This document shows positions 45,106-54,331 of a stretch of DNA of 64,000 nucleotides, piece by piece; the first letter of the stretch is position 1, and every line of letters begins with the position of its first letter. The DNA comes from Caccoplasma sp905210875 (GTDB lineage Bacteria; Bacteroidota; Bacteroidia; Bacteroidales; UBA11471). A program made the position numbers and the translations under genes. The stretch spans positions 2,542,001 through 2,606,000 of the forward strand of contig OZ007034.1 in NCBI GenBank assembly GCA_963931635.1. Reading direction: 5' to 3'. The notes below the pieces were generated by a model. The model had not been told where the DNA came from and did no database searches. It worked only from the letters and a program-made list of their open reading frames with translations.

Positions 45106-46556
45106 TGAAGAAAAACTTTTTAAGCCTGATTGTGGGCATTGCCGCACTGTGCGGCAGCTTCACAACCCAAGCACAGACGTACATTCCCTGGAAAAACGGA
45201 AAGTTGCTTGTTTCGGAAGAAAACCGCTATCTTAAACACGAAAACGGTAAACCGTTCTTCTGGCTGGGCGAGACCGGCTGGCTCATGCCCGAACGTCTCA
45301 ACCGCGACGAAGTAGGCTACTACCTGGGACGCTGCCGTGAAGCGGGATTCAATGTTGTACAGATACAGACCATCAACGACGTCCCGGCGTTCAATGCCTA
45401 TGGACAGATGTCGCACCCCGACGGATTCAATTTCGAGAATATCGACAAGCCGGGCGTATACGGCTACTGGGACCATATGGACTACATCATAGAAACCGCC
45501 GAACAGAACGGCATCTACATCGGTATGGTGTGCATCTGGGGCGGACTGGTGAAATCGGGACGCATGGACGTGGAAGAGGCCCAGGCATACGGCAAATTCC
45601 TGGCCGAGCGCTATAAAGACGCACCGAACATCATCTGGATAATAGGCGGCGATATACAGTGCGACATCAAATCGGAGGTATGGCACGCCCTCGCCCGCAG
45701 CATCAAGGCCAACGACCCCAACCATCTCATGACATTCCACCCCAGAGGAAGAACCCTCTCGACCGACTTCTACAACGATGCCGAGTGGCTCGACTTCAAC
45801 ATGTTCCAGAGTGGACACCGCCGTTATAATCAAAGAGGCAACGACAAGAACTATCCCATTCCCGAAGATACCGAAGAAGACAATTGGCGTTATGTAGAGC
45901 GTTCGCTGGCCATCTCGCCCTTGAAACCAGTTATCGACGGCGAACCCTCCTACGAAAGAATACCGCAGGGGCTGCACGACCCCAGCGAACCGCTGTGGCA
46001 AGACTATGACTGCCGCCGCTATGCCTATTGGTCGGTATTTGCCGGAGCATTCGGACACACCTATGGCAACAACGCCATCATGCAGTTCTACCGTCCCGGC
46101 GTCGGTGGTGCATACGGCGCTTACACCCCATGGTACGAAGCGCTCAAAGACCCGGGATTCAACCAGATGAAATACATCAAAAACCTGATGTTGACCTTCC
46201 CCTTCTTCGAACGGGTTCCTGACCAAAGCATCATCTCCGGAGAAAACGGGGTAAAATACAACCGCGTGATAGCTACCCGAGGCAACGACTATATGCTGGT
46301 ATATGCCTATATCGGCAACGAGATGAACATCGACCTGACAAAAATCAAAGGCAAGAAGAAAAAAGCCTGGTGGTACAATCCTTCCAACGGTCAGCTGCGC
46401 TATATCGGCGAATTTGCCAACAAGGTAACCCGTTTTACCCCTGCCAAACGCCAAGGTCCGGCCAACGACTGGGTGCTGATTGTAACCGACGCTACACAAA
46501 GCTATGTACAACCCGAATGGGCCGTACTTCCCGATGCTCAACTCCAAAAGAAATAA
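45105..46556 (+). CDS. GH140 apiosidase-like enzyme (DUF4038)
   Basis: A 483-residue secreted protein with signal peptide to TTQAQ. DUF4038 TIM barrel: FFWLGETGWLMPERLNRDEVGYYLGRCREAGFNVVQIQ, IYIGMVCIWGG, NIIWIIGGDIQCD with the family's acid/base-type residues, MTFHPRGR, VIDGEPSYERI, and a C-terminal collagen-binding-like sandwich (YMLVYAYIGNEM, KKAWWYNPSNGQLRYIG). This is the layout of BT1012-type GH140, which cuts apiose-galacturonate bonds that anchor RG-II chains A and B to the backbone. The start codon overlaps the previous stop by one base. The long reading frame on the other strand (45120-46766) is a shadow. Confidence 0.83.
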   Translation: MKKNFLSLIVGIAALCGSFTTQAQTYIPWKNGKLLVSEENRYLKHENGKPFFWLGETGWLMPERLNRDEVGYYLGRCREAGFNVVQIQTINDVPAFNAYGQMSHPDGFNFENIDKPGVYGYWDHMDYIIETAEQNGIYIGMVCIWGGLVKSGRMDVEEAQAYGKFLAERYKDAPNIIWIIGGDIQCDIKSEVWHALARSIKANDPNHLMTFHPRGRTLSTDFYNDAEWLDFNMFQSGHRRYNQRGNDKNYPIPEDTEEDNWRYVERSLAISPLKPVIDGEPSYERIPQGLHDPSEPLWQDYDCRRYAYWSVFAGAFGHTYGNNAIMQFYRPGVGGAYGAYTPWYEALKDPGFNQMKYIKNLMLTFPFFERVPDQSIISGENGVKYNRVIATRGNDYMLVYAYIGNEMNIDLTKIKGKKKKAWWYNPSNGQLRYIGEFANKVTRFTPAKRQGPANDWVLIVTDATQSYVQPEWAVLPDAQLQKK

Positions 46557-46572
46557 CCAAAACCTCAATGCC

Positions 46573-49380
46573 ATGAAAACACGTACTTTTTTCATATTGG
46601 TCGTCTGTATCCTTCTTTCGATACCACTCTCGATACAATCACAAACCGCAAAAGAAATTATCACACTTACAAATCTGCGTACCGAAGCCTTGATCAACCC
46701 ATTGGGACTTGACACAAAAACACCACGGTTCAGCTGGGAATTGCAATCCAACAAACCGAACGTCATACAACATTCCTATCGTATATTGGTAGCTAGTGAC
46801 AGCTTAAAACTGACAGTAGGTGAAGCCGACTTATGGGACTCCGGCATTGTACCGAGCGACAGCTCCCTGTGGATTCCTTACCAAGGGACTGCTCTTGGGA
46901 GCAACTGCCATGCCTACTGGAAGGTGCAAGTTGCCGTATCCTACGGAAAAGGAGAACAATACCAGACATCGTGGAGCCCGACAGCCCGTTTCTCAACCGG
47001 ACTTCTCAGCGAGAACCGCTGGAAAGGTCAATGGATAGGGCTCGACCAAGCCATGCCTTGGGACGTTGAGGATATGCATAGCCGTCTGTCAGCACGGTAT
47101 CTCCGCACAGAATTTACAGTTGATAAACCCATAAAAAGAGCTACGGCATTCATTGCGGGTCTGGGATTATACGAATTTTATATCAATGGAACGAAGGTCG
47201 GAAATGATGTACTCACACCGGCCCCAACCGATTATCGAAAAACCATTCTGTACAATACTTACGACGTAACCTCCTTGATAGGAAGCAACAATGCCCTTGG
47301 TGTTGTTCTTGGAAACGGTCGTTATTACACAATGTGCCAAAATTATAAGCCATACAAAATCAATCAGTTTGGCTATCCAAAACTTCGTCTAAATCTTGTT
47401 ATCGAATATGCCGATGGCCGTAAAGAAACAATAGCTAGTGACACAAGTTGGAAATTAACGGCCGATGGCCCGATACGCAGCAACAACGAATACGACGGTG
47501 AGATATACGATGCCCGGAAAGAACTGGGTGCATGGACTCGCCCCGGATATAACGACTCCACTTGGATATCGGCACAGCGGGTAAGCATTCCCACCGGAAC
47601 CTTACGAGGAGCCATGATGCCTGCCATGAAGATATGGCAAGAGATAAAACCAATATCGGTCATAGAAACATCTCGTGGTTTCATTCTCGACTTCGGACAA
47701 AACATGGCCGGTTGGGTCGAAATGAAGGTGTCGGGCAACGAAGGCGACAGCATACAGATGCGCTTTGCCGAGAAACTCGACAAAGACGGGAAATCCTTAT
47801 TTACCCAGAATCTGCGTGACGCCTTATGTACCGATACATACATTTGCAGCGGCAAAGAAACCAAGGATGAAAAATGGGCACCACTATTCTCCTATCACGG
47901 ATTTCGCTATGTCGAAGTCATCGGTTACAAAAACACCGCACGCTCCTCCGAGCCGTTATCATCGCGCCACCCGCTGATCGACTGTTTCACAGCACTGGTT
48001 ATCAGCGACGACATGGAAGAGACCGGTACATTCACCTCGTCAAGCGACGTACTGAACTCTATTGTAAGAAACTCCCGCTGGGGTATTCTCGGCAATTACA
48101 AGGGAATGCCTGTCGACTGTCCACAACGCAACGAGCGACAACCCTGGCTCGGCGACCGCACCAAGGGCTGTTGGGGCGAAAGCTACCTCTTCGACAATGA
48201 ACGACTCTACACCAAGTGGGTAAGAGATATCTGCGAAGCTCAACGCGAAGACGGTTGCATACCCGATGTGGCTCCGGCTTTCTGGAACTATTACAGTGAC
48301 AATGTAACTTGGCCCAGTGCTTTGATCTTTGCCTGCGATATGCTGTACACTCAATATGGCAACATCGAGCCCATACGCCGTCACTACGACTCCATGCAAC
48401 GGTGGATTACCCACATGACCGAAGAGTATACCGACCGTCACGGGCTCATATACAAAGACAAGTATGGCGATTGGTGCGTACCCCCAGAGTCTCCCGAAAT
48501 GATTCACAGCAAAGACCCCTCTCGCAAAACCGATGGTAGACTTATCGCCTCGGCCTACTTTTATAAAGACCTGAAAACAATGGCCTGCTTTGCCCGCCTG
48601 TTGGGTAAGAACACCGATGCCGAGCATTATGAGGCTGATGCTGAACAATTGAAAGCAGCCTTTAACAACATATTTCTCACCACACAACCGGCTAGCGCCG
48701 GCAAAGCGGCCGTGGCATTTTACGGCAACAATACCGTAACGGCCAACCTCCTGCCGTTGGCGTTCGACATGATACCGCAGCCCTATGCCAAGGCAGTGGC
48801 AGAGCACCTGTCGGCCTCCATCATCAACGACCACAACGCACACATCAGTTGTGGGGTCATCGGTATGCAGTGGCTTTTCGGTCAACTGTGTCGCACTGGC
48901 AACAGCAACCTCGCCTATACCCTGGCCACACACACCGACTATCCAAGTTTTGGATATATGATTGCCAATGGCGCCACCACCATCTGGGAACTGTGGAACG
49001 GAGATACAGCCAATCCATGGATGAACAGCGGTAACCATGTCATGCTCTTGGGCGACTTCCTACCCTTCTGTTTCGAAGAGCTGGGAGGCATACAACCCTC
49101 AAAAAAAGAGGTCGCCTTCAAACACATCGTCTTCAAGCCTCAATTCGACATAGAACAGCTCAACCATGTAGCTGTTACTTACAAGACACCCTACGGGAAA
49201 GCCGAAAGCCGATGGAAGAAGAAACGTTCACGCATCGACTGGACAATCGTAGTGCCCCCCAACACGACGGCCGAAGTACACCTCCCCAACGGAGAAACCG
49301 AATATGTCGGCTCGGGAACATACCGCTATCGCACAACGCTCACCGTAAAAAAAATAAATCATATCTTTGTAAAAACATAA
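46573..49380 (+). CDS. GH78 alpha-L-rhamnosidase
   Basis: The ATG at 46573 gives signal peptide MKTRTFFILVVCILLSIPLS and about 935 residues; a longer frame begins 69 bases upstream inside the previous gene. Rhamnosidase N-terminal beta-domains (TPRFSWELQSN, KRATAFIAGLGLYEFYINGTKVG) are followed by a concanavalin-like domain and the (alpha/alpha)6 barrel: VDCPQRNERQPWLGDRTKG with the acidic NER, EDGCIPDVAPAFWNYYSD, GATTIWELWNGD, and a C-terminal beta-sandwich. It should cleave alpha-L-rhamnose from pectin, likely RG-II side chains. 16 bases after the GH140 stop, 4 before the next start. Confidence 0.88.
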   Translation: MKTRTFFILVVCILLSIPLSIQSQTAKEIITLTNLRTEALINPLGLDTKTPRFSWELQSNKPNVIQHSYRILVASDSLKLTVGEADLWDSGIVPSDSSLWIPYQGTALGSNCHAYWKVQVAVSYGKGEQYQTSWSPTARFSTGLLSENRWKGQWIGLDQAMPWDVEDMHSRLSARYLRTEFTVDKPIKRATAFIAGLGLYEFYINGTKVGNDVLTPAPTDYRKTILYNTYDVTSLIGSNNALGVVLGNGRYYTMCQNYKPYKINQFGYPKLRLNLVIEYADGRKETIASDTSWKLTADGPIRSNNEYDGEIYDARKELGAWTRPGYNDSTWISAQRVSIPTGTLRGAMMPAMKIWQEIKPISVIETSRGFILDFGQNMAGWVEMKVSGNEGDSIQMRFAEKLDKDGKSLFTQNLRDALCTDTYICSGKETKDEKWAPLFSYHGFRYVEVIGYKNTARSSEPLSSRHPLIDCFTALVISDDMEETGTFTSSSDVLNSIVRNSRWGILGNYKGMPVDCPQRNERQPWLGDRTKGCWGESYLFDNERLYTKWVRDICEAQREDGCIPDVAPAFWNYYSDNVTWPSALIFACDMLYTQYGNIEPIRRHYDSMQRWITHMTEEYTDRHGLIYKDKYGDWCVPPESPEMIHSKDPSRKTDGRLIASAYFYKDLKTMACFARLLGKNTDAEHYEADAEQLKAAFNNIFLTTQPASAGKAAVAFYGNNTVTANLLPLAFDMIPQPYAKAVAEHLSASIINDHNAHISCGVIGMQWLFGQLCRTGNSNLAYTLATHTDYPSFGYMIANGATTIWELWNGDTANPWMNSGNHVMLLGDFLPFCFEELGGIQPSKKEVAFKHIVFKPQFDIEQLNHVAVTYKTPYGKAESRWKKKRSRIDWTIVVPPNTTAEVHLPNGETEYVGSGTYRYRTTLTVKKINHIFVKT

Positions 49381-49384
49381 ATCC

Positions 49385-51055
49385 ATGAAAGCCATCACTC
49401 TCTTCTCGGGTCTGCTTCTGCTGGCAGCTTCACTTCCCCTACAAGCACAATACCCAACGGTACCCGACTCGGTAAAACAGCGCGTAGCCCGGGAAAACGC
49501 CTACAACGAAAAGTTATCCGAAGCAGCCTGGAAGAAAGCGTTGAAAGTGGTAAAAAAAGAAGAGAAAAAATACGGACGTGTCTACCGACCCTGGGCATCA
49601 AAACCCGAAGAACTTCCCCAGTGCAGCATACCGGCATTTCCCGGAGCCGAAGGTGGCGGAGCCTTTACCGCCGGCGGACGGGGCGGAAAAGTCATAACCG
49701 TAACATCGCTCGCCGACCGCGGTCCGGGCACTCTGCGCGAAGCCTGCGAAACAGGCGGTGCCCGCATCGTTGTCTTCAACGTGGCCGGTGTAATAGAACT
49801 GCAATCGCCCATCAGCATCAAAGCTCCCTATATCACCATCGCCGGACAGACTGCTCCCGGCGATGGAGTCTGCGTAACGGGAGCCTCATTTCTCATTGAT
49901 ACGCACGACGTCATCATCAGACACATGCGCTTCCGCCGCGGAGCGGTCGATGTAGGAAACCGCGATGACGCCCTTGGAGGGAATGCCATAGGAAACATCA
50001 TCCTGGACCACATCTCGGCCTCATGGGGACTCGACGAGGTGATGTCAATATACCGCCATGTATGGAACCGCGACGAGACCGGCAAAGGCACCAAGTTGCC
50101 AACGGTAAACATCACTATTCAGAACTCGATGTTCGCCGAGGCACTCGACACCTACAACCACGGATTCGGAGCCACCATCGGAGGTCATAACTGCTATTTT
50201 GCCCGCAACCTTTTTGCCTCCAACATTTCAAGAAACTGCTCCATCGGCATGAACGGAGGCTTCAATCTTGTAAACTGTGTCGTATACAACTGGTGGAACC
50301 GCTCCATCGACGGAGGCGACGAATATACGCAATACAACATCATCAACAACTACTTCAAACCCGGCCCCATCACGGCCCTGCAAAACGGGCGTCCCATACA
50401 GTACCGCATACTCAAACCCGATGCCAGCCGCAACAAGGACAAGCCCGACATCTACGGGAAAGCCTATGTAAATGGAAATATCATGCTGGGAAATAATCGG
50501 GTGACGGCCGACAACTGGGACGGTGGTGTGCAATGCGGAAAGTTTGCCGATGCGATACGAGTCGACCAACCCTTTTCCATGCCCATGCACAACCCCATCA
50601 TGTCGGCCCAGGAGGCCTATGAATTTGTCATGGAAAATGTCGGTGCCACCCTTCCGAAGAGAGACACGGTCGATGCCCGCATCGTACTTACCGTGCGCAC
50701 CGGACAAGCCATCTACGACAAAAAAGCCAAACCGTTTACCACCCCGTATGTCAAACGGCGACTGCCCGACGACTCCTACAAATACGGCATCATCACCCAC
50801 CCCCAACAAGTAGGTGGACTGCCCGAATACAAGGGTACCCCCTACGTTGACAGCGACCGCGACGGAATGCCCGACGAATGGGAAATACGCTACGGGCTGA
50901 ACCCCAACGACCCGTCCGATGCCATAAAAGACTGTAACGGCGACGGCTATACCAATATAGAAAAATACATAAACGGTATCGACCCGACCCGAAAAATCGA
51001 CTGGACCAACCTCAAAAACAACCACGACACACTACAAACCCGACTACAAAAATAG
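49385..51055 (+). CDS. Polysaccharide lyase family 1 pectate lyase
   Basis: A 556-residue secreted lyase; signal peptide to LPLQAQ. A right-handed beta-helix begins about residue 80: FPGAEGGGAFTAGGRGG, VFNVAGVIELQSPISIKAPYITIAGQTAPGDG, VIIRHMRFRRG, NIILDHISASWGLDEVMSIY and the asparagine-rich turn series that follows. The C-terminal Ca-binding repeats are thrombospondin-3-like (DSDRDGMPDEWE, DCNGDGYTNIE). It cuts polygalacturonate by beta-elimination to give unsaturated ends. The family member BT1023 acts on RG-II backbone; whether this one does is inference. An N-terminal helical, lysine-rich tract (about 20-70) is extra. Confidence 0.85.
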   Translation: MKAITLFSGLLLLAASLPLQAQYPTVPDSVKQRVARENAYNEKLSEAAWKKALKVVKKEEKKYGRVYRPWASKPEELPQCSIPAFPGAEGGGAFTAGGRGGKVITVTSLADRGPGTLREACETGGARIVVFNVAGVIELQSPISIKAPYITIAGQTAPGDGVCVTGASFLIDTHDVIIRHMRFRRGAVDVGNRDDALGGNAIGNIILDHISASWGLDEVMSIYRHVWNRDETGKGTKLPTVNITIQNSMFAEALDTYNHGFGATIGGHNCYFARNLFASNISRNCSIGMNGGFNLVNCVVYNWWNRSIDGGDEYTQYNIINNYFKPGPITALQNGRPIQYRILKPDASRNKDKPDIYGKAYVNGNIMLGNNRVTADNWDGGVQCGKFADAIRVDQPFSMPMHNPIMSAQEAYEFVMENVGATLPKRDTVDARIVLTVRTGQAIYDKKAKPFTTPYVKRRLPDDSYKYGIITHPQQVGGLPEYKGTPYVDSDRDGMPDEWEIRYGLNPNDPSDAIKDCNGDGYTNIEKYINGIDPTRKIDWTNLKNNHDTLQTRLQK

Positions 51056-51084
51056 AAACTCATAACCATTAAAAAACTACTCTT

Positions 51085-52179
51085 ATGAAGAAGAAAATTT
51101 TAGGAGTTTGTTTCTGCCTTCTTGCTTTGGCTTCTACGGCTCAGACAGCACAAGATTTGCAGAAACTTTCATGGAAACAAATCGCAACCAAAATGCCGCA
51201 GGAATGGTACGGAACTCCCGAGGCGAAGGCTATCGCCGATAAACTGCTGCTCTATCAGAGTGATTTAGGCGGCTTTCCCAAGAATGTAGCCTTTCACAAA
51301 GAGATACGGCAAGACGTCATTGACAAGATAAAAGAGACCGGCATCGGAACAACCATCGACAACAATGCCACAATTACCGAAATGCGATTTCTCACCAGCA
51401 TGTATGCGCAGACCCATGACCAACGTTACCGTGATGCCTTCTTCAAGGCCCTTGACTACATCTATCTTTCACAATATGACAACGGTGGGTGGCCTCAATT
51501 TTACCCCTATCGAAAAGGAAAGTCGGTGGCCTACTCCCGCGACATCACCTACAACGACGGTGCTATTGTGAACGTGCTCAAACTTCTCTTCGCCATCAGC
51601 GACGATGACAGACCTTATGTTATATTCAATTTCACCCCCGAAGAGAAAGCCAAGGCCCTCAAAGCTTACCAGAAGGGTATACAATGTATTCTCGACACAC
51701 AGATACGCAACAAGAAGGGAGAACTTACCGTGTGGTGTGCCCAGCACGACCCCGAGACCTTGAAGCCGGCCAATGCAAGAGCTTATGAACTGGCCTCGTA
51801 CAGTGGCGACGAATCGGCCGACATCGTAGAGTTGCTGATGAAGGTAAAGAACCCGTCTCCTGAAGTGATTGCCGCCGTAAAAGGAGCCGTAAAATGGTTT
51901 GAAGAGCATAAGATTACCGACACAAAATATGTACGTTATCGCGACAAAAACGACAAATGGGTTGCGTACGTTGAATATGAAAAAGGAGCTACACCACTTT
52001 GGGCCCGCTTTTACGACCTCGAAACGGAACAGCCTTTCTTCTGTGACCGAGACGGAATAAAACGTGCCACACTGGCCGAAATCGGTCCCGAACGCCGGGG
52101 CGGCTATTCCTGGTACAACGATGAGGGCAATGAAGTCCTGGAAAAATATGCCGAATGGATAAAGAAAATCGAGAAGTAG
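51085..52179 (+). CDS. PelA/PL10 family pectate lyase
   Basis: A 364-residue secreted enzyme; signal peptide to TAQTAQ. (alpha/alpha)-toroid marks of PelA/Pel-15E: ADKLLLYQSDLGGFPKN, TTIDNNATITEMRFL, YDNGGWPQFYPYRKGKSVAYSRDITYNDGAIVNVL with the catalytic-type arginine, and GGYSWYNDEGNEVLEKYAEW. Cleaves polygalacturonic acid and produces unsaturated oligosaccharides. Last gene of the pectin operon, 29 bases after PL1, ended by a strong hairpin terminator. Confidence 0.9.
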   Translation: MKKKILGVCFCLLALASTAQTAQDLQKLSWKQIATKMPQEWYGTPEAKAIADKLLLYQSDLGGFPKNVAFHKEIRQDVIDKIKETGIGTTIDNNATITEMRFLTSMYAQTHDQRYRDAFFKALDYIYLSQYDNGGWPQFYPYRKGKSVAYSRDITYNDGAIVNVLKLLFAISDDDRPYVIFNFTPEEKAKALKAYQKGIQCILDTQIRNKKGELTVWCAQHDPETLKPANARAYELASYSGDESADIVELLMKVKNPSPEVIAAVKGAVKWFEEHKITDTKYVRYRDKNDKWVAYVEYEKGATPLWARFYDLETEQPFFCDRDGIKRATLAEIGPERRGGYSWYNDEGNEVLEKYAEWIKKIEK

Positions 52180-52202
52180 CCCATATATCACAGCCGTAAA
52201 CG

Positions 52203-52240
52203 AGAAAAGGCCGGTCATGAATGACCGGCCTTTTCTATAA
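52203..52240. terminator. Strong bidirectional terminator
   Basis: A perfect 16-bp stem (52203-52218 with 52221-52236) has a 2-base loop. Runs of A and T on the two flanks let it end both the pectin operon (plus) and the gene at 52.3-53.1 kb (minus). Confidence 0.9.
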
Positions 52241-52254
52241 TAGATAATGCAAGA

Positions 52255-53100
52255 TTACTGTTCCTTTATTTTCAGGACATCGCTATCCGACCATATCAGG
52301 TAGCGTTTGGGCTGCACCGGCTTGGGAGTCTCCTTTTTCACCACTGGAACCGGGGTAGGCTCCTCGACTTTCAACGTATCGGGACGAGCCGGTTGCTCTT
52401 CGGCAACCTTCTCACGACGACGCCATCTTCTCTTTTTCCGAGGTTGTTCCTCTGGTTTCGGAGCCTGTTCTTCAACCTGAGCGACAGCCTGTTCTTCAAC
52501 CACTTCACTCACAGTTCCGGCCGGAGCAACATACACGGGATAGCAATCGTCCATTTCGAGTCGTACCGAATAGGAGTTTTTTGATATGGACTGCAACACG
52601 CAGGGACGATTGAATACCAAATGTGCCTTTCCTGTCTTAATGACAAGTATCGTCAGATAGGGCGGATAGTTATCCTTAGGCTGCGAGAAGAAGAAGAGTG
52701 CCGTAGAATAGGGCGATATGTTCACCGTGAAATAATAGGCATTGGTCGAAGGCACGTTGGGCGGCAGTGAAGTCCAGCCGTCGGCGTTAGTCACTTCGAG
52801 TAGGCAACGACTTCCCAGAAATATCTGTATGGCCTGGAAGTCTCCGGGATATGTCCCCCCCTTGAACTTCGACAACCGTACCTGATAATTTTTATCTCGT
52901 CCGCTGCGAATACTAGCTGTCGAAGTGGCAAATGTCTCATAAGGCTTCACCACACTCTTATCGGCCACCGCCAACGAATCAATGAATTTCTTTTTGGGAT
53001 AAATATAGCTGTCTTTCAGAACAAATATATTCTCCTGTGCTCCCAAGGTCGACAGAAAACCGGCGAGCAAAACACATATAACGAAGAGTTTCCTTATCAT
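52255..53100 (-). CDS. Secreted protein with E/P/K-rich linker, unknown
   Basis: A 281-residue protein; signal peptide ends at TLGAQ. The first ~185 residues form a beta-rich domain (KKKFIDSLAVADKSVVKPY, YYFTVNISPYSTALFFFSQPK). Residues about 185-255 are low complexity, repeating EE, QA, PKPEEQPRKKRRWRRREK and prolines, then a short C-terminal YLIWSDSDVLKI. The linker may cross peptidoglycan. I recognise no family. It follows lysA by 7 bases, same direction, so it may be co-expressed with lysA but no functional link is visible. A C7 run at 52855-52861 is in frame. Confidence 0.6.
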   Translation of the reverse strand: MIRKLFVICVLLAGFLSTLGAQENIFVLKDSYIYPKKKFIDSLAVADKSVVKPYETFATSTASIRSGRDKNYQVRLSKFKGGTYPGDFQAIQIFLGSRCLLEVTNADGWTSLPPNVPSTNAYYFTVNISPYSTALFFFSQPKDNYPPYLTILVIKTGKAHLVFNRPCVLQSISKNSYSVRLEMDDCYPVYVAPAGTVSEVVEEQAVAQVEEQAPKPEEQPRKKRRWRRREKVAEEQPARPDTLKVEEPTPVPVVKKETPKPVQPKRYLIWSDSDVLKIKEQ

Positions 53101-53106
53101 ATACTA

Positions 53107-54261
53107 TTATTTTAAATCATCAGAATAATAGGCTCCGGGCAGACGACGGCAATTGTATTGCGATGCCATGATTTCACCATAAGCACCGGCCGAACGGATA
53201 GCTATCAGGTCGCCGCGGGAGGTCTCGGGCAGGGTTACCACTTTGCCGAAACAATCGGACGATTCACAGATAGGCCCTACCACGTCGTATTGCTGCGAAG
53301 GCAAGTGTGAAGAGATGTTCTCGATACTGTGGTAAGCCTGGTACAAGGCGGGACGTATAAGATCGGTCATGCCGGCATCAACAATGACAAACTTCTTCTG
53401 TACTCCCTCTTTCACATACAAAGTGCGGGTAATCAAGCTGCCGCATTGGCACACGACAGCGCGACCGAGCTCAAAGAAGAGATGTTGCTTGGGGCGCAGT
53501 TTAAGGTGTTTGTGAAAGACGGCAAAGTAATCCGCAAAGTCGTGTATGGGTTGCTTGTCGGGCGACTGATAGTCGACCCCCAAACCGCCACCCACGTTGA
53601 TGATATCGACAATGGTCATACGCCGATATAGTGTTTCCTGTATCTCATTGATGCGATTACAAAGCATCTTGAACGAATCCATATCGAGAATCTGCGAACC
53701 AATATGGAAATGCAACCCTATAAGCTTGACATGCGAAAGTGCAGCCAGCCTATCGAGGGCCATTTCCAGATGCTCTACACTGATTCCAAACTTGTTTTCA
53801 CTCAACCCGGTCGTGATGTAATGGTGAGTGTGGGCATCGACATTGGGATTGATGCGCAGGGCAACCGACGCCGTTTTACCCATCTCTGCCGCCAGGCGAT
53901 CGATGTTCTCCAACTCGGGTATAGATTCGACATTGAAACAGCAGATACCGGCTTCGAGGCCCAATTTTATTTCCCAATCGGCCTTACCCACACCGGCAAA
54001 CACGATTTTGTCGGCGGGAAAACCGGCTTTAAGTGCCGCATTTATCTCGCCACCGCTCACACAATCGGCGCCCAGACCATTCTCTCGTATAATCGATAGC
54101 AGGCGGGGATTGGCATTGGCTTTCACGGCATAATGCACATGATATTGAGGATAGCGTCCGGCCTCCTGATTGATGGTTTTCAAGGTTTGCCGCAGCAAAT
54201 CGGTATCGTAATAATAGAAGGGTGTCTCTAACGTATTGAATTTTTCTATCGGGAAGTGCAT
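53107..54261 (-). CDS. lysA: Diaminopimelate decarboxylase
   Basis: PLP enzyme making L-lysine from meso-diaminopimelate in the cytosol. The ATG at 54261 is used (a TTG three codons up is weaker), giving 384 residues. PLP lysine in YHVHYAVKANANPRLL; GLGADCVSGGEINAALKAGFP; GLHFHIGSQI; GGGLGVDY; PLP phosphate ELGR; and CESSDCFGK toward the C-terminus. A hairpin precedes its start, between it and lysC. Confidence 0.95.
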   Translation of the reverse strand: MHFPIEKFNTLETPFYYYDTDLLRQTLKTINQEAGRYPQYHVHYAVKANANPRLLSIIRENGLGADCVSGGEINAALKAGFPADKIVFAGVGKADWEIKLGLEAGICCFNVESIPELENIDRLAAEMGKTASVALRINPNVDAHTHHYITTGLSENKFGISVEHLEMALDRLAALSHVKLIGLHFHIGSQILDMDSFKMLCNRINEIQETLYRRMTIVDIINVGGGLGVDYQSPDKQPIHDFADYFAVFHKHLKLRPKQHLFFELGRAVVCQCGSLITRTLYVKEGVQKKFVIVDAGMTDLIRPALYQAYHSIENISSHLPSQQYDVVGPICESSDCFGKVVTLPETSRGDLIAIRSAGAYGEIMASQYNCRRLPGAYYSDDLK

Positions 54262-54289
54262 ATATGGCAATTTTTTATGTGGATAAAAA

Positions 54290-54314
54290 AGGCGGAATAG
54301 TTTCTAATCCGCCT
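54290..54314 (-). terminator. Hairpin between lysC and lysA
   Basis: On the minus strand a 7-bp stem AGGCGGA/TCCGCCT (54308-54314 and 54290-54296) with T-run following lies 18 bases past the lysC stop and 29 before the lysA ATG. It is a terminator or partial attenuator inside a lysine gene pair. Confidence 0.65.
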
Positions 54315-54331
54315 CTTGGAAGTTTGAATTA

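Noticed and set aside
45120..46766. 548-codon open frame on the minus strand opposite the GH140 gene
   Set aside because: It mirrors a high-GC coding region, has no family features, and would overlap a clear enzyme gene over its full length.
48040..49038. 332-codon open frame on the minus strand opposite the GH78 gene
   Set aside because: Lies inside a rhamnosidase with all family motifs; no recognisable domains.
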